64,000 bases of DNA from Leclercia adecarboxylata (GTDB lineage: Bacteria > Pseudomonadota > Gammaproteobacteria > Enterobacterales > Enterobacteriaceae), in the NCBI RefSeq assembly GCF_006874705.1, contig NZ_CP035382.1, positions 868,001-932,000 on the forward strand, in the 5' to 3' direction. Position numbers and translations under genes: made by a program. Below are positions 20,433 through 32,294 of the stretch, piece after piece. Every line of letters starts with the position of its first letter. Position 1 is the stretch's first letter. The notes under the pieces are model-generated. The model was not told the DNA's origin. It saw nothing but the letters and a program-made list of their open reading frames with translations, and searched no databases.

Positions 20433-20442
20433 TTTTCCCTCC

Positions 20443-21870
20443 TTATTTACGTGCGGCCAGCATCGCGGTCAGTTTTTCAGCCCAGGCTTTGGTTTCAGGC
20501 AGATCCTGCACCGGCTGGCTGTAATGTCCACGGAGATCCGGGGCAACCGGCGTGGTGGCGTCGATAATCAGTTTGTCGGTGATCCCCGCCGGGCTTGACC
20601 CCGGATCCAGCTCCAGCACCGACATGTTCGGCAACTGCACCAGATCCCCTGCAGCGTTCACTTTCGACGACAGCGCCCACATCACCTGCGGCAGGTTGAA
20701 CGGATCAACATCCTCATCCACCATGATCACCATCTTCACGTAGCCCAGCCCGTGCGGCGTGGTCATCGCCCGCAGGCCTACGGCACGGGCAAAGCCGCCG
20801 TAGCGTTTTTTGGTGGAGATAATCGCCAGCAGACCGTGGGTGTACATCGCATTTACCGCCTGCACTTCCGGGAACTCGGCTTTCAGCTGCTGATAGAGCG
20901 GCACGCAGGTTGCCGGCCCCATCAGATAGTCGATTTCGGTCCACGGCATGCCAAGATAGAGCGACTCAAAAATCGGTTTGGTGCGGTATGAGACTTTGTC
21001 GATGCGCACTACGGTCATGTTGCGGCCACCGGAGTAGTGTCCGGTAAACTCCCCGAACGGCCCTTCGATTTCGCGTTTACGGCCCTCAATCACCCCTTCG
21101 AGGATCACTTCCGAGCCCCAGGGCACATCAAAACCGGTCAGCGGCGCGGTGGCGATCGGGTACGGACTTTCACGCAGCGCGCCCGCCATCTCATATTCCG
21201 ACTGATCGTACTTCAGCGGCGTGGCCCCCATCAGGGTGATGATCGGATCGTTGCCAAGGGTAATAGCAATCGGCAAATCCTGTCCGCGCTCTTCCGCTTT
21301 ATGCAGATGCAGGGCGATATCGTGCATCGGCACCGGCTGCAGGCCGAGTTTGCGTTTGCCCTTCACCTCCATCCGGTAGATGCCGACGTTCTGCTTGCCA
21401 AAATGATCCGGATCGAGCGGATCGCGGGAGACCACGCAGGCTTTATCCAGATAGAACCCGCCGTCACCGTCGTTCAGGCGAAATAGCGGCAGAATATCGA
21501 ACAGGTTTATTGCTTCGCCGTCGACGGTATTCTCTGCCCATGCCGGGTTGTCGCGGCGCTCCGGCGCGACCGGGAATTTATCCCAGCGGCGAATAAACTC
21601 GTCGATCTGCTTTTTAACTGGCGTATTCGGCGGCAGGCCCATTGAGATGGCGTGGTTCTGCCAGGAGCCGATGGTATTCATCGCCACGCGAGCGTCGGTA
21701 AAGCCGCGAATGTTGTCAAACCATAGCGCAGGCGCACCGTCACCAATGCGCCCGGTGGCGTTGGCTGCCGCCGCCAGATCCGGCTCCGCATCGACCTGTT
21801 CCGGGATTTTCAGCAGTTGCCCTTGCTCATCAAGCGCCTGCAAAAAGCTCCTCAAATCATCAAATGCCAT
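20443..21870 (-). CDS. ecdC: Hydroxyarylic acid decarboxylase subunit C (UbiD family)
   Basis: The 475-residue UbiD-family catalytic subunit uses prenylated FMN to remove the carboxyl group of phenolic acids such as 4-hydroxybenzoate. Family blocks include VPMHDIALHLHKAEERG, the catalytic-region EIEGPFGEFTGHY and VMVDEDVDPFNLPQVMWA. The start at 21870 (MAFDDLRSF, with AGGAGA before it) matches E. coli homologues; an upstream extension of 25 codons would run into ecdB. It overlaps the ecdB end by 11 bases. Confidence 0.93.
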   Translation of the reverse strand: MAFDDLRSFLQALDEQGQLLKIPEQVDAEPDLAAAANATGRIGDGAPALWFDNIRGFTDARVAMNTIGSWQNHAISMGLPPNTPVKKQIDEFIRRWDKFPVAPERRDNPAWAENTVDGEAINLFDILPLFRLNDGDGGFYLDKACVVSRDPLDPDHFGKQNVGIYRMEVKGKRKLGLQPVPMHDIALHLHKAEERGQDLPIAITLGNDPIITLMGATPLKYDQSEYEMAGALRESPYPIATAPLTGFDVPWGSEVILEGVIEGRKREIEGPFGEFTGHYSGGRNMTVVRIDKVSYRTKPIFESLYLGMPWTEIDYLMGPATCVPLYQQLKAEFPEVQAVNAMYTHGLLAIISTKKRYGGFARAVGLRAMTTPHGLGYVKMVIMVDEDVDPFNLPQVMWALSSKVNAAGDLVQLPNMSVLELDPGSSPAGITDKLIIDATTPVAPDLRGHYSQPVQDLPETKAWAEKLTAMLAARK

Positions 21871-22462
21871 GTTCATTCTCCTGTGAAAAATTTCTGGCCG
21901 CCTGTAAGCCTTTCCAGCGACGGGCTTTGTTATACTCCAGACCAAACTGGTCGAGCACCCGGGTCACAATGTGTTGGGCGATGTCATCGGCGGTTTGCGG
22001 GTGGTTGTAATAAGCGGGCATCGGCGGCACCATCGCCACCCCCATGCGGGAAAGAGCCAGCATGTTCTCCAGATGAATAGTGCTGAGCGGCGTTTCCCGC
22101 GGAACCAGCACCAGCTTGCGGCCCTCTTTCAGCACCACGTCGGCGGCACGCCCCACCAGCCCTTCTGCATAGCCTGCACGGATACCCGCCAGCGTTTTCA
22201 TGCTGCAGGGGATGACGATCATGCCGTCGGTACGAAAGGATCCGGATGAGATGGTTGCGGCCTGATCGGCCGGGCTATGGACCACATCGGCCAGCGCGGC
22301 TACATCCTGAGCGGTGTAGGGCGTTTCCAGCTCAATCGTCGTTTTGGCCCACTTCGACATCACCAGATGGGTTTCCACTTCCGGCATGTCGCGCAGCGCC
22401 TGTAGCAGTGCCACCCCGAGCGGCGCGCCGGTCGCTCCTGTCATCCCAACAATCAATCGCAT
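21860..22462 (-). CDS. ecdB: UbiX-like flavin prenyltransferase (Pad1)
   Basis: EcdB makes prenylated FMN, the cofactor of the partner decarboxylase. The 200-residue sequence opens with VGMTGATGAPLGVALLQAL, the FMN-binding loop of the UbiX/Pad1 family, and contains SSGSFRTDGMIVIPCSMKTL and VPRETPLSTIHLENM. It is first of three genes (B-C-D). The promoter lies in the 172-base space shared with the divergent MarR gene, where two palindromes are found. Confidence 0.92.
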   Translation of the reverse strand: MRLIVGMTGATGAPLGVALLQALRDMPEVETHLVMSKWAKTTIELETPYTAQDVAALADVVHSPADQAATISSGSFRTDGMIVIPCSMKTLAGIRAGYAEGLVGRAADVVLKEGRKLVLVPRETPLSTIHLENMLALSRMGVAMVPPMPAYYNHPQTADDIAQHIVTRVLDQFGLEYNKARRWKGLQAARNFSQENEHGI

Positions 22463-22481
22463 TCAGTACCTCATCTAATTT

Positions 22482-22495
22482 GTTCGCATACGAAC
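22482..22495. promoter_or_regulatory. MarR-type operator candidate 1
   Basis: GTTCGCATACGAAC is a palindrome with perfect five-base arms, 20 bases before the ecdB start codon. The same TTCG-N4-CGA pattern recurs 56 bases away, suggesting paired binding sites of the divergent MarR protein. Confidence 0.6.
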
Positions 22496-22537
22496 GTGTT
22501 GTTTACCCTACGCCTGGATACGCCACCTCGCAATATC

Positions 22538-22551
22538 GTTCGTATACGATC
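22538..22551. promoter_or_regulatory. MarR-type operator candidate 2
   Basis: GTTCGTATACGATC contains the perfect 10-base palindrome TCGTATACGA and shares the TTCG-N4-CGA pattern with the site at 22482. It is 84 bases before the regulator start, so it could control both divergent transcripts. Confidence 0.6.
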
Positions 22552-22634
22552 ACACGTAATGCTAAAAAGGGTCGCGTTAAATTCCCGGCTGATAACGGCT
22601 ATCATAGAGAGGTGATTTTTACGCCGGAGAGTTC

Positions 22635-23051
22635 ATGGAACTGAGACAAGAAGCGTTCCACCTGTTACGTCAGCTTTTTCAGCAGCATACCGCGCACTGG
22701 CAGCAGGCCTTGCCCGAGCTGACCAAGCCGCAATATGCGGTGCTGCGTTCCATCGCCGAACATCCCGGTATCGAGCAGGTGGCGCTGACCGAAGCCGCTG
22801 TCAGTACCAAAGCCACCCTTGCGGAAATGCTGAGCCGCATGGAATCACGCGGGCTGGTGACGCGCGAAGCCGATCCGGCCGATAAGCGCCGACGGTTTGT
22901 CTTCTTAACGCCGGAAGGTGAAGCGCTGCTCGGGAGCTGCAAGCCGGTAGGGAATAACGTCGATGAGGCTTTTCTGGGGCGTTTAACCGCCGAGGAGCGT
23001 CGCCAGTTTACGGATTTGGTCCGCAAAATGATGGTAAAGGAGAGAGAATGA
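22635..23051 (+). CDS. MarR-family regulator of the decarboxylase genes
   Basis: The 138-residue MarR/SlyA-type winged-helix protein has a recognition region VALTEAAVSTKATLAEMLSR and the wing DPADKRRRFVFLT, which carries the family DxRxxR-like basic motif. Divergent from ecdB with two palindromes between, it is most likely a repressor released by phenolic acids, as for PadR/MarR regulators of such genes; this is inferred from position. The start at 22635 has GGAGAG before it. It overlaps the next gene by 4 bases. Confidence 0.85.
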   Translation: MELRQEAFHLLRQLFQQHTAHWQQALPELTKPQYAVLRSIAEHPGIEQVALTEAAVSTKATLAEMLSRMESRGLVTREADPADKRRRFVFLTPEGEALLGSCKPVGNNVDEAFLGRLTAEERRQFTDLVRKMMVKERE

Positions 23052-23425
23052 CCCGCTATGAAACAGAAATTATTGATGCTCACATCGCGTTAGAAAACTG
23101 GTTAGGCCAGGGTGAAGGCGATTTTGCCGCCCTGCTCGCCCGTTTTCGCGAGGACTTTCTGATGATTGCTCCCAGCGGCGCACATCTGGATCACCCCGCG
23201 CTGGCGCGTTTTTTGGAGACTCAGCGCGGCACCCGTCCAGGACTGAAGATCGTGATTGACGAATTAACGACGTTGCAGACCTGGGATAACGGCGCGGTGC
23301 TTCACTACCGTGAAACGCAAACCCGCCCCGATCAGCCGGTCAACGTGCGCTGGTCCAGCGCCATACTGAATCAGGAAGGTGACAGGATAACCTGGCGTCT
23401 GCTGCACGAAACCACGCAGCCTTAA
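23048..23425 (+). CDS. NTF2-like/DUF4440-type protein
   Basis: This 125-residue protein starts inside the MarR stop (ATGA). The pattern ...ALENWLGQGEGDFAALLARF... GTRPGLKIVIDELTTLQTWDNGAVLHYRETQ... ITWRLLHET fits a small alpha+beta NTF2-like domain of the DUF4440 type. Such domains bind small ligands or act as isomerase-like folds; the function here is unknown. Coupling to the regulator suggests a role in sensing or handling the phenolic substrate. Confidence 0.7.
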   Translation: MTRYETEIIDAHIALENWLGQGEGDFAALLARFREDFLMIAPSGAHLDHPALARFLETQRGTRPGLKIVIDELTTLQTWDNGAVLHYRETQTRPDQPVNVRWSSAILNQEGDRITWRLLHETTQP

Positions 23426-23434
23426 CGCATAAGA

Positions 23435-23465
23435 AAAAGGCCCGTCTCTCGACGGGCCTTTTTTT
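23435..23465. terminator. Bidirectional terminator between NTF2-like gene and rpoS
   Basis: AAAGGCCCGTC, loop TCTC, GACGGGCCTTT with an A-run before and T-run after. It can end both the plus-strand MarR/NTF2 transcript and the minus-strand rpoS transcript. Confidence 0.9.
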
Positions 23466-23478
23466 GACGAAAAGTTGC

Positions 23479-24471
23479 TTATTCGCGGAACAGCGCTTCG
23501 ATATTCAGCCCTTGCCCCTGCAGGATTTCACGCAGGCGACGCAGACCTTCTACCTGAATCTGACGAACACGTTCACGGGTCAGGCCGATTTCACGACCGA
23601 CGTCTTCCAGTGTTGCAGCCTCATACCCCAGCAGACCGAAACGACGTGCCAGCACTTCACGCTGTTTGGCGTTCAGTTCGAACAGCCATTTGACGATGCT
23701 CTGTTTCATATCATCGTCCTGCGTGGTGTCTTCCGGGCCGTTATCTTTTTCATCGGCCAGGATGTCCAGCAGCGCTTTCTCGGAATCGCCACCCAGCGGG
23801 GTGTCGACGGAGGTAATACGCTCGTTGAGACGCAGCATACGGCTTACGTCATCAACCGGTTTATCAAGCTGCTCGGCAATCTCTTCCGCGCTTGGCTCGT
23901 GGTCCAGCTTATGGGACAACTCGCGTGCGGTACGCAGATAGACGTTCAGCTCTTTCACGATGTGAATAGGCAGTCGGATCGTACGGGTTTGGTTCATGAT
24001 TGCCCGTTCGATAGTCTGTCGGATCCACCACGTCGCGTATGTTGAGAAACGGAACCCACGTTCAGGGTCAAATTTCTCTACCGCGCGGATAAGCCCCAGG
24101 TTGCCCTCTTCAATCAGATCCAGCAGAGCCAGACCACGATTGCTGTAACGACGGGCAATCTTGACCACCAGACGCAGGTTACTTTCAATCATACGGCGGC
24201 GTGATGCCACATCACCACGCAATGCCCGACGCGCGAAGTAAACTTCCTCTTCTGCTGTTAACAGTGGAGAGTATCCAATCTCTCCAAGGTAAAGCTGAGT
24301 CGCGTCCAGCACACGTTGAGTGGCGCCCTGCGATAACAGCTCTTCTTCAGCTAAATCGTTATCACTGGGTTCCTCTTCTACTAAGGCTTTTTCGTCAAAA
24401 ACCTCAGCTCCGTTCTCATCAAATTCCGCGTCTTCATTTAAATCATGAACTTTCAGCGTATTCTGACTCAT
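23479..24471 (-). CDS. rpoS: RNA polymerase sigma factor RpoS (sigma-38)
   Basis: RpoS directs the general stress and stationary-phase response. The 330 residues are full length with no frameshift: sigma region 1.2/2 ([10 protein letters not shown], then [18 protein letters not shown] for -10 recognition), region 3 and region 4 with [20 protein letters not shown]. The K173 region involved in RssB-dependent turnover ([14 protein letters not shown]) is present. The ribosome-binding site is the known TAGGAG at 24480-24485. It lies downstream of nlpD as in E. coli. Confidence 0.97.
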   Translation of the reverse strand: MSQNTLKVHDLNEDAEFDENGAEVFDEKALVEEEPSDNDLAEEELLSQGATQRVLDATQLYLGEIGYSPLLTAEEEVYFARRALRGDVASRRRMIESNLRLVVKIARRYSNRGLALLDLIEEGNLGLIRAVEKFDPERGFRFSTYATWWIRQTIERAIMNQTRTIRLPIHIVKELNVYLRTARELSHKLDHEPSAEEIAEQLDKPVDDVSRMLRLNERITSVDTPLGGDSEKALLDILADEKDNGPEDTTQDDDMKQSIVKWLFELNAKQREVLARRFGLLGYEAATLEDVGREIGLTRERVRQIQVEGLRRLREILQGQGLNIEALFRE

Positions 24472-25038
24472 AAAGGTGGCTCCTACCCGTGATCCCTGAA
24501 CGAGACACCCGAAGTGGTATGTCCCGCCAAATTATCGCTGCGGTAAATATTGCAGCGGGTTTACGGATTTCCCCTTGTAACGAATTTCAAAATGCAAGCG
24601 TGTAGAACTGGTTCCGGTGCTACCCATAGTAGCTATTTTTTGCCCCGCCTTAACTTCTTGTTGTTCCCGGACCAGCATCGTATCGTTATGGGCGTAGGCA
24701 CTCAGGTAATCATCGTTGTGTTTTATGATAATAAGATTACCGTAACCGCGCAGAGCGTTACCGGCATATACCACGCGTCCATCTCCGGTCGCGATAATAG
24801 CCTGTCCCTTACTTCCTGCGATATCGACCCCTTTATTTCCCCCCTCGGAGGAAGAAAAGTTCTCGATAACCTTGCCTTCAGTCGGCCAGCGCCACGAAGA
24901 GATTGGCGAGCTGGACGTCTGACTGCTGGCAACGGGCACGGTAGAGCTAACGACAGGTGCCGTAACGGGCGCTGTGACCACAGCCGCAGACCCTTTATTA
25001 TTCGGCAACATCTTGTTAGCACTCTGTTCACCTGAGTC
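24472..25038 (-). promoter_or_regulatory. rpoS leader within nlpD
   Basis: In E. coli the main rpoS transcript starts inside nlpD about 567 bases before the start codon, and its long leader is opened by the sRNAs DsrA, RprA and ArcZ with Hfq. The 3' part here (GGGATCACGGGTAGGAGCC before the ATG) is the same as in E. coli. The 5' limit given is transferred from E. coli and is not visible directly. Confidence 0.55.
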
Positions 25039-25659
25039 CTCAGAATACGTAATTGTCGGTTGCGACGCAACCACTGTGCTTGATTTTTGCACAGGCGTCA
25101 CACTGTTATTTTGCGCCGTCACGTCAGCAACCGACACGGTATTGCCTGGCGTAAGCGGTTTGCCCGTTGCGTTACCTACCTGCAGCGTTTGGCCAACTTC
25201 CAGTCCATACGGGGCCTGAACGTTATTTCGTTGTGCAAGGTCACGGAAATCGTTCCCGGTGATCCAGGCGATATAGAACAATGTATCGCCACGTTTTACG
25301 GTGTAGGTGCTGCCGCCGGTATAGCTCCCTTTCGGAATGTTCCCATACTTACGGTTATACACAATGCGGCCATTTTCCGTCTGGACAGGCTGATCCACTG
25401 GCTGAATCTGTGTTGGCTGGGTTACCGGTGCCTGAACAGGCTGAATCTGAGGCGTTTGTTGTGCTGTGGTGCCCATCTTAGGCGGAGGAGTGATCAGCAT
25501 GCCGCCGGATGAATTGCCGGTGCTGGTACCGCTGTTGCCGCCAACTGAACTCACCGGCGCAGGGGCATTATTCGAGGATGTACAACCTGCCAGCCACAGT
25601 GAAACCAGTGACAGTGCCGCAACACGGCTGATGGTGAATTTTGGGCTTCCCGCGCTCAT
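24532..25659 (-). CDS. nlpD: Murein hydrolase activator NlpD, lipoprotein
   Basis: NlpD activates the amidase AmiC during daughter-cell separation. The 375 residues start with a lipoprotein signal with lipobox LAGC (Cys about residue 26), then a Gln/Pro-rich linker, a LysM domain ([18 protein letters not shown]) and a C-terminal M23/LytM domain ([20 protein letters not shown]) that is catalytically degenerate in this family. The rpoS promoter is embedded in it. It stands 116 bases after pcm. Confidence 0.96.
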   Translation of the reverse strand: MSAGSPKFTISRVAALSLVSLWLAGCTSSNNAPAPVSSVGGNSGTSTGNSSGGMLITPPPKMGTTAQQTPQIQPVQAPVTQPTQIQPVDQPVQTENGRIVYNRKYGNIPKGSYTGGSTYTVKRGDTLFYIAWITGNDFRDLAQRNNVQAPYGLEVGQTLQVGNATGKPLTPGNTVSVADVTAQNNSVTPVQKSSTVVASQPTITYSEDSGEQSANKMLPNNKGSAAVVTAPVTAPVVSSTVPVASSQTSSSPISSWRWPTEGKVIENFSSSEGGNKGVDIAGSKGQAIIATGDGRVVYAGNALRGYGNLIIIKHNDDYLSAYAHNDTMLVREQQEVKAGQKIATMGSTGTSSTRLHFEIRYKGKSVNPLQYLPQR

Positions 25660-25775
25660 TTATCCCCCAGGAATATTATTAGTTACCAGTGACTTAAAAT
25701 TAACCGTAATGTCACGCGCTTTTGCGCCACACCATACGCTGAATTGGCCTGAATAACCCTGGAAAAATCCGAGTC

Positions 25776-27137
<1,362 letters not shown>

Positions 27138-27157
<20 letters not shown>

Positions 27158-28187
27158 AGTCACCCGAAGTGTTGATAAGTTCCCTGACAACACTGGTGGC
27201 AAAGCTACCTGCCGGTAGCCAAAAACGTAACTCAACGGTTACGTCATCCCACCAGTTCCAGCTCAGCTGTTGCGGATAGAGCAGCATCGCCCGGCGTGCC
27301 GCTTCGACTTTTTCACGCACCAGCAGAGAGCATAATTCTTTTTCACCGGCGACGGCTGCCTGCTCCGCCTGCAGCGCCTCGCCCTGCGGACCCCATTCGC
27401 CGGTACCCGGCAGGGCCGCGGTGATCAGCAGCGTTTTCGCATTGACGCGCGCCTGCAAATCACCCATTTCTTCGTCGGTGGCGACGAACCAGCTGCCGCG
27501 CCCCGCTAATTGTAGCGCATCGCCAACAACAACTTGATTCGCGTCCGTTTTTTTCAGACGTTCGCTCACGATTTGATTAAACAACGCACTACGGGCTGCC
27601 GACAACCAAAAACTGCGTTTATTGCGGTCACGTACCGGGGCATTGCTTTGCGCCCAGCGCAGCGCACCCTGTAAGTTACTGCCGCCAATACCAAAACGCT
27701 GGGCACCGAAGTAGTTCGGCACGCCCTGCCCGGTGATGGCAGTAAGACGTTTTTCGACCTCGTCGCGGTTGCTTACCTCACGCAGCACCAGCGTAAAGGC
27801 GTTGCCCTTTAACGCGCCGAGGCGCAGTTTGCGCTTGTGACGGGCGTATTCGAGCACCTTACAGCCCTCAAGCTGGAACTGGCTTAAATCAGGCATTGCA
27901 TTACCGGGCACCCGGGCGCAGAGCCACTGTTCGGTGACAGCGTGTTTGTCCTTCTGCCCGGCGAAACTCACTTCGCGGGCGTGAATTTTCAGAAACTTAG
28001 CCAGCGCCTCGGCCACAAAACGGGTGTTGCAGCCATTTTTCAGGATCCGCACCAGAATGTGTTCGCCCTCGCCGTCCGGCTCAAAGCCCAGATCTTCGAT
28101 CACCACGAAATCTTCCGGATTGGCCTTCAGCAGGCCCGTGCCCTGCGGTCTACCGTGCAGGTACGTCAGGTTATCGAAATCCGTCAT
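27138..28187 (-). CDS. truD: tRNA pseudouridine(13) synthase TruD
   Basis: TruD makes pseudouridine 13 in tRNA-Glu. The 349-residue protein has the catalytic aspartate in [15 protein letters not shown] (about residue 80) and the family blocks NYFGAQRFG and GNAFTLVLR. It overlaps ispF by 4 bases and surE by 20, continuing the compact ispD-ispF-truD-surE-pcm run. Confidence 0.96.
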
Positions 28188-28663
28188 TTGGCCGCCTTCA
28201 CCAGCAGCGCCACGGCTTCACAAGCGATACCTTCACCGCGACCGGTAAAGCCGAGCTTTTCGGTGGTGGTGGCTTTGACGTTGACGTCATCCATGTGGCA
28301 GCCGAGATCTTCGGCAATAAACACCCGCATCTGCGGGATATGCGGCAGCATTTTTGGTGCCTGAGCAATAATGGTCACGTCCACGTTACCGAGGGTAAAA
28401 CCTTTGGCCTGAATACGACGCCAGGCTTCGCGCAGCAGTTCGCGGCTGTCGGCCCCTTTGAAGGCCGGATCGGTGTCCGGGAACAGCTTGCCGATATCGC
28501 CCAGCGCCGCCGCACCCAGCAGCGCGTCGGTTAACGCGTGCAGGGCAACATCGCCATCAGAATGCGCAAGCAGTCCTTTTTCATAAGGGATGCGTACGCC
28601 GCCAATGATAATTGGGCCCTCGCCGCCAAAGGCGTGTACGTCAAAACCATGTCCAATTCGCAT
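28184..28663 (-). CDS. ispF: 2-C-methylerythritol 2,4-cyclodiphosphate synthase
   Basis: IspF is the fifth enzyme of the MEP isoprenoid pathway. The 159-residue protein has the zinc ligands of the family in [11 protein letters not shown] (D8, H10) and in [17 protein letters not shown] (H42), and the GRGEG loop. It shares one base with the ispD stop, so the two are coupled. Confidence 0.97.
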   Translation of the reverse strand: MRIGHGFDVHAFGGEGPIIIGGVRIPYEKGLLAHSDGDVALHALTDALLGAAALGDIGKLFPDTDPAFKGADSRELLREAWRRIQAKGFTLGNVDVTIIAQAPKMLPHIPQMRVFIAEDLGCHMDDVNVKATTTEKLGFTGRGEGIACEAVALLVKAAK

Positions 28664-29373
28664 TATGCCTTCTCCTGATGGGTCGAACGGGTAAGATAAA
28701 ATTCTGCCAGCTGTAAATCTTCGGGGCGCGTCACTTTTATATTATCTGCGCGCCCTTCAATCAGTTCCGGGTGGAAACCGCAGTACTCCAGCGCTGAGGC
28801 TTCGTCGGTGATGGTTGCGCCTTCATCCAGCGCACGGGTTAAGCAGGCCTGCAGCAGCTCGCGGGGGAAAAATTGCGGCGTCAGCGCATGCCAGAGGTCA
28901 ACGCGATCTACCGTATGGGCAATGGCCGGAATTCCCGGCTCGCCGCGCTTCATGGTATCGCGTACCGGCGTTGCCAGTATGCCGCCGACGCGGCTGGTTT
29001 CGCTGATGGCCAGCAGACGCGCCAGGTCGTCCTGATGCAGGCACGGACGCGCCGCGTCATGCACCAGCACCCACTGCGCTTCACCGGCGGCCTGGAGACC
29101 TGCCAGTACCGAGTCGGCGCGCTCCGTGCCGCCCTCTACAACGGTGACCTGCGGATGGCGGGCAAGCGGCAGCGCGGCAAAGCGGGCGTCGCCCGAGCTG
29201 ATGGCGATAACGACCCGCGTCACGCGTGGGTTCGCCAGCAGCGCCGCTACGGCGTGCTCAAGGATCGTTTTATCACCAATTGAAAGGTACTGCTTAGGAC
29301 ATTCTGTCTGCATGCGCCGGCCAAACCCGGCGGCTGGCACAACGGCGCATACGTTTGAAAAAGTGACTGCCAT
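28663..29373 (-). CDS. ispD: 2-C-methylerythritol 4-phosphate cytidylyltransferase
   Basis: IspD couples CTP to MEP in isoprenoid synthesis. The 236 residues contain the CTP-binding loop [20 protein letters not shown] and [10 protein letters not shown] with the catalytic-site residues. It follows ftsB by 21 bases and is probably co-transcribed with it, as in E. coli. Confidence 0.97.
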   Translation of the reverse strand: MAVTFSNVCAVVPAAGFGRRMQTECPKQYLSIGDKTILEHAVAALLANPRVTRVVIAISSGDARFAALPLARHPQVTVVEGGTERADSVLAGLQAAGEAQWVLVHDAARPCLHQDDLARLLAISETSRVGGILATPVRDTMKRGEPGIPAIAHTVDRVDLWHALTPQFFPRELLQACLTRALDEGATITDEASALEYCGFHPELIEGRADNIKVTRPEDLQLAEFYLTRSTHQEKA

Positions 29374-29394
29374 GGCTAATAATCCTGGGCCTGA

Positions 29395-29706
29395 TTATCG
29401 GGTGTTTTGTACTGAGCCCTGGTTGCGTTTAGACGCATCCGGCACCAGACGATAGAAGGTTTCGCCCGGCTTAGTCATGCTGAGTTCGTTGCGCGCGCGC
29501 TCTTCAATGGCTTCTTGTCCGCCATTGAGATCGTCAATTTCCGCAAACAGCTGATCGTTTCGCGCTTTAAGTTTGCCGTTTGTTGCCTGCTGCGCCGTCA
29601 CGTCATCGCTGACGCGACTGTAATCGTGAAGGCCGTTCTTACCGAACCACAGTGAATACTGAAGCCAGACCAGCAATGCCAGCAACAGCAGCGTAAGTTT
29701 ACCCAT
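29395..29706 (-). CDS. ftsB: Cell division protein FtsB
   Basis: FtsB forms a divisome subcomplex with FtsL and FtsQ. The 103-residue protein has a short cytoplasmic tail, one transmembrane helix ([18 protein letters not shown]) and a periplasmic coiled coil ([20 protein letters not shown]), length and layout equal to E. coli. Confidence 0.96.
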   Translation of the reverse strand: MGKLTLLLLALLVWLQYSLWFGKNGLHDYSRVSDDVTAQQATNGKLKARNDQLFAEIDDLNGGQEAIEERARNELSMTKPGETFYRLVPDASKRNQGSVQNTR

Positions 29707-29872
29707 CCTGCCCCCTGAAAAACGGCATCATCATCCCATAACTTTCCCCACGACTCTACATCGGGGCTACAGAGATGCCGCACCATTGCGGGCAAATGTA
29801 CCACATTTTTTTTGCAGATTCGCGCAGCCTTCAACGTGACACAGTTAGTGACGGTTTGAATTATGGCTGAAC

Positions 29873-30196
29873 TTATCCCATGAGCCATAAAAATAACAGT
29901 CCGACCATTGCCACCACCGTCATTACGGTGGTGAATGAACTGTAGAGCAGCTTGCCGTTGAGCAGAGAGTGCAACGCAATCCCCACCACGACGGCAACGG
30001 GCATCAGCGCCAGGAAGAAAGGCCAGGTATAGAGGAAAAAGAACAGGGTATTACTGCCGTAAAACAGGAAAGGGATACCCAGTGCCATCAGCCATGACGC
30101 GAAGCCGACAATCGCCCCAGGGAAAGACCAGGTCGTGTCGTCATTTGTCGATACCCTGTCCGCCCCGGTGATAATGTAGTTCTCACTGTTTCGCAT
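29873..30196 (-). CDS. ygbE: YgbE, DUF3561 inner-membrane protein
   Basis: This 107-residue protein has three predicted transmembrane helices; the middle block GSNTLFFFLYTWPFFLALMP is nearly identical to E. coli YgbE. The function is unknown. The start at 30196 (MRNSENY) matches E. coli, while a GTG/ATG 18 bases upstream is less supported. It sits between ftsB and cysC, 56 bases from the latter, on the same strand. Confidence 0.88.
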   Translation of the reverse strand: MRNSENYIITGADRVSTNDDTTWSFPGAIVGFASWLMALGIPFLFYGSNTLFFFLYTWPFFLALMPVAVVVGIALHSLLNGKLLYSSFTTVMTVVAMVGLLFLWLMG

Positions 30197-30252
30197 AGCT
30201 GATCCTGTGACCATGACATATCGATGGGGTTAATCACCCCATCAATACCATC

Positions 30253-30858
30253 TCAGGATCTGATAATATCGCCCTGTCTGAGCAGGTCTAATAATTGGCT
30301 CACTAAATTTGTTACCAATTGTTGACCTTCCAGATGGATGTCGGGCGCATCGGGGGTTTCATAAACTGCGTCAATGCCGGTGAAATTTTTCAGTTCACCC
30401 GCGCGGGCTTTTTTATACAGCCCCTTCGGATCGCGCTGCTCGCAGATCTCCAGCGGGGTATCGACGAAGACTTCAATAAAGCGGTTCTGGCCGACGCGCT
30501 CGCGCACGAACTGCCGCTCGGCGCGGTGCGGCGAAATAAAGGCCGTTAACACCACCAGCCCGGCATCGGCCATCAGGCTGGCCACTTCACCCACCCGACG
30601 GATGTTCTCTTTACGATCCGCATCGCTAAAGCCGAGATCGCTGCACAGCCCGTGGCGCACGTTGTCGCCATCCAGCAGATAGGTGCTGACACCCGCTTTA
30701 TGCAGCGCCTCCTCCAGCGCGCCCGCGACGGTGGACTTACCGGAGCCCGAGAGCCCGGTAAACCACAGCACAACCCCACGGTGACCGTGGAGTTGTTCGC
30801 GATCGGCTACAGTGACCGGATGAGGATGCCAGACGACGTTCTCATCATGCTGGGCCAT
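30253..30858 (-). CDS. cysC: Adenylyl-sulfate (APS) kinase CysC
   Basis: CysC phosphorylates APS to PAPS. The 201-residue protein has the P-loop [37 protein letters not shown] for APS binding and the lid block [15 protein letters not shown]. It shares one base with the cysN stop, giving a tight cysD-cysN-cysC unit. Confidence 0.97.
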   Translation of the reverse strand: MAQHDENVVWHPHPVTVADREQLHGHRGVVLWFTGLSGSGKSTVAGALEEALHKAGVSTYLLDGDNVRHGLCSDLGFSDADRKENIRRVGEVASLMADAGLVVLTAFISPHRAERQFVRERVGQNRFIEVFVDTPLEICEQRDPKGLYKKARAGELKNFTGIDAVYETPDAPDIHLEGQQLVTNLVSQLLDLLRQGDIIRS

Positions 30859-32285
30859 TACTTGCCTCCCAGCAGATCGCGTGCGCCCCAGTGCGGGAAG
30901 TGTTTGCGTACCAGCGCGTTCAGCTCCAGCTCAAAGGCGCTGAACTCTGACGGCACCGCGTTCGCCTGCGATTTAGGCTCACGCACCATCCCGGCGCCCA
31001 CGGTGACGTTGGTCAGGCGATCGATAATGATTAAGCCCCCGGTTACCGGGTTCTGCTGATACTGATCCAGCACCAGCGGTTCGTCGAAGGTGAAATCGAC
31101 CAGGCCGATGCCGTTCAGCGGCAGTTCAGTGACGCTGTGCTGCGCCAGATTGTTGATATCCACCTGATACTGAATGCCGTCCACGCGGGCGCGGGTTTTC
31201 TTGCCAGCGATTTTGATGTCATAGCTCTGGCCCGGGCTCAGCGGCTGCTCGGCCATCCACACCACATCAATGGAGGCGCTTTGCACCGCAGGCAGCGTTT
31301 CTGCGGCATCCACCAGCAGGTCGCCACGGCTGATATCGATTTCGTCTTTCAGCACCAGAGTAACGGCTTCGCCTGCCCCGGCTTCCTGCAGATCGCCATC
31401 AAAGGTGACGATACGGGTAATCGCAGATTCTACGCCTGAGGGCAGCACCTTCACGCGCTGCCCCACCTGCACGCTGCCGGAGGCAATGGTGCCGGAGAAG
31501 CCGCGGAAATCGAGGTTCGGGCGGTTAACGTACTGCACCGGGAAGCGCATCGGCTGCGTTTCCACACTGCGCTGGATCTCGACGGTCTCTAACACCTCCA
31601 GCAGCGTCGGGCCACTGTACCACGGCATGCTGGCGCTCTGGGAAGCCACGTTATCCCCTTCCAGCGCCGAGAGCGGCACGAAGCGGATATCGAGGTTGCC
31701 CGGCAGCTGTTCGGCAAAGGTCAGGTAGCTTTCGCGGATCTCGTTAAACTTCTCTTCGCTGAAGTTGACCAGGTCCATCTTGTTGACCGCCACCACCAGG
31801 TGCTTGATCCCCAGCAGCGTGGAGATAAAGCTGTGACGGCGGGTCTGATCCAGCACCCCTTTACGGGCGTCGATCAGCAGGATCGCCAGGTCGCAGGTAG
31901 ACGCGCCTGTTGCCATGTTGCGGGTGTACTGCTCGTGCCCCGGGGTGTCGGCAATAATAAATTTGCGCTTCTCGGTGGAGAAGTAGCGATAGGCCACGTC
32001 GATGGTGATGCCCTGCTCGCGCTCCGCCTGCAGGCCATCCACCAGCAGGGCCAGATCGAGCTTCTCACCCTGGGTGCCGTGACGTTTGCTGTCGTTATGC
32101 AGGGAGGAGAGCTGATCTTCATAGATCTGACGGGTATCGTGCAGCAGACGGCCAATCAGCGTACTTTTGCCGTCATCAACGCTGCCGCAGGTCAGAAAAC
32201 GCAGCAGGCTTTTGTGCTGTTGTGCGTGCAGGTAGGCTTCAACGCCGCCTTCATCCGCAATCTGTTGAGCAATAGTGGTATTCAT
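30858..32285 (-). CDS. cysN: Sulfate adenylyltransferase subunit 1 (GTPase) CysN
   Basis: CysN is the GTPase that drives APS formation by CysD. The 475-residue protein is EF-Tu-like: P-loop [14 protein letters not shown], switch [20 protein letters not shown] and NKMDLVN for guanine. It begins 9 bases after the cysD stop. It lacks a fused APS kinase domain, consistent with separate cysC. Confidence 0.97.
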   Translation of the reverse strand: MNTTIAQQIADEGGVEAYLHAQQHKSLLRFLTCGSVDDGKSTLIGRLLHDTRQIYEDQLSSLHNDSKRHGTQGEKLDLALLVDGLQAEREQGITIDVAYRYFSTEKRKFIIADTPGHEQYTRNMATGASTCDLAILLIDARKGVLDQTRRHSFISTLLGIKHLVVAVNKMDLVNFSEEKFNEIRESYLTFAEQLPGNLDIRFVPLSALEGDNVASQSASMPWYSGPTLLEVLETVEIQRSVETQPMRFPVQYVNRPNLDFRGFSGTIASGSVQVGQRVKVLPSGVESAITRIVTFDGDLQEAGAGEAVTLVLKDEIDISRGDLLVDAAETLPAVQSASIDVVWMAEQPLSPGQSYDIKIAGKKTRARVDGIQYQVDINNLAQHSVTELPLNGIGLVDFTFDEPLVLDQYQQNPVTGGLIIIDRLTNVTVGAGMVREPKSQANAVPSEFSAFELELNALVRKHFPHWGARDLLGGK

Positions 32286-32294
32286 GGCGGCTCC

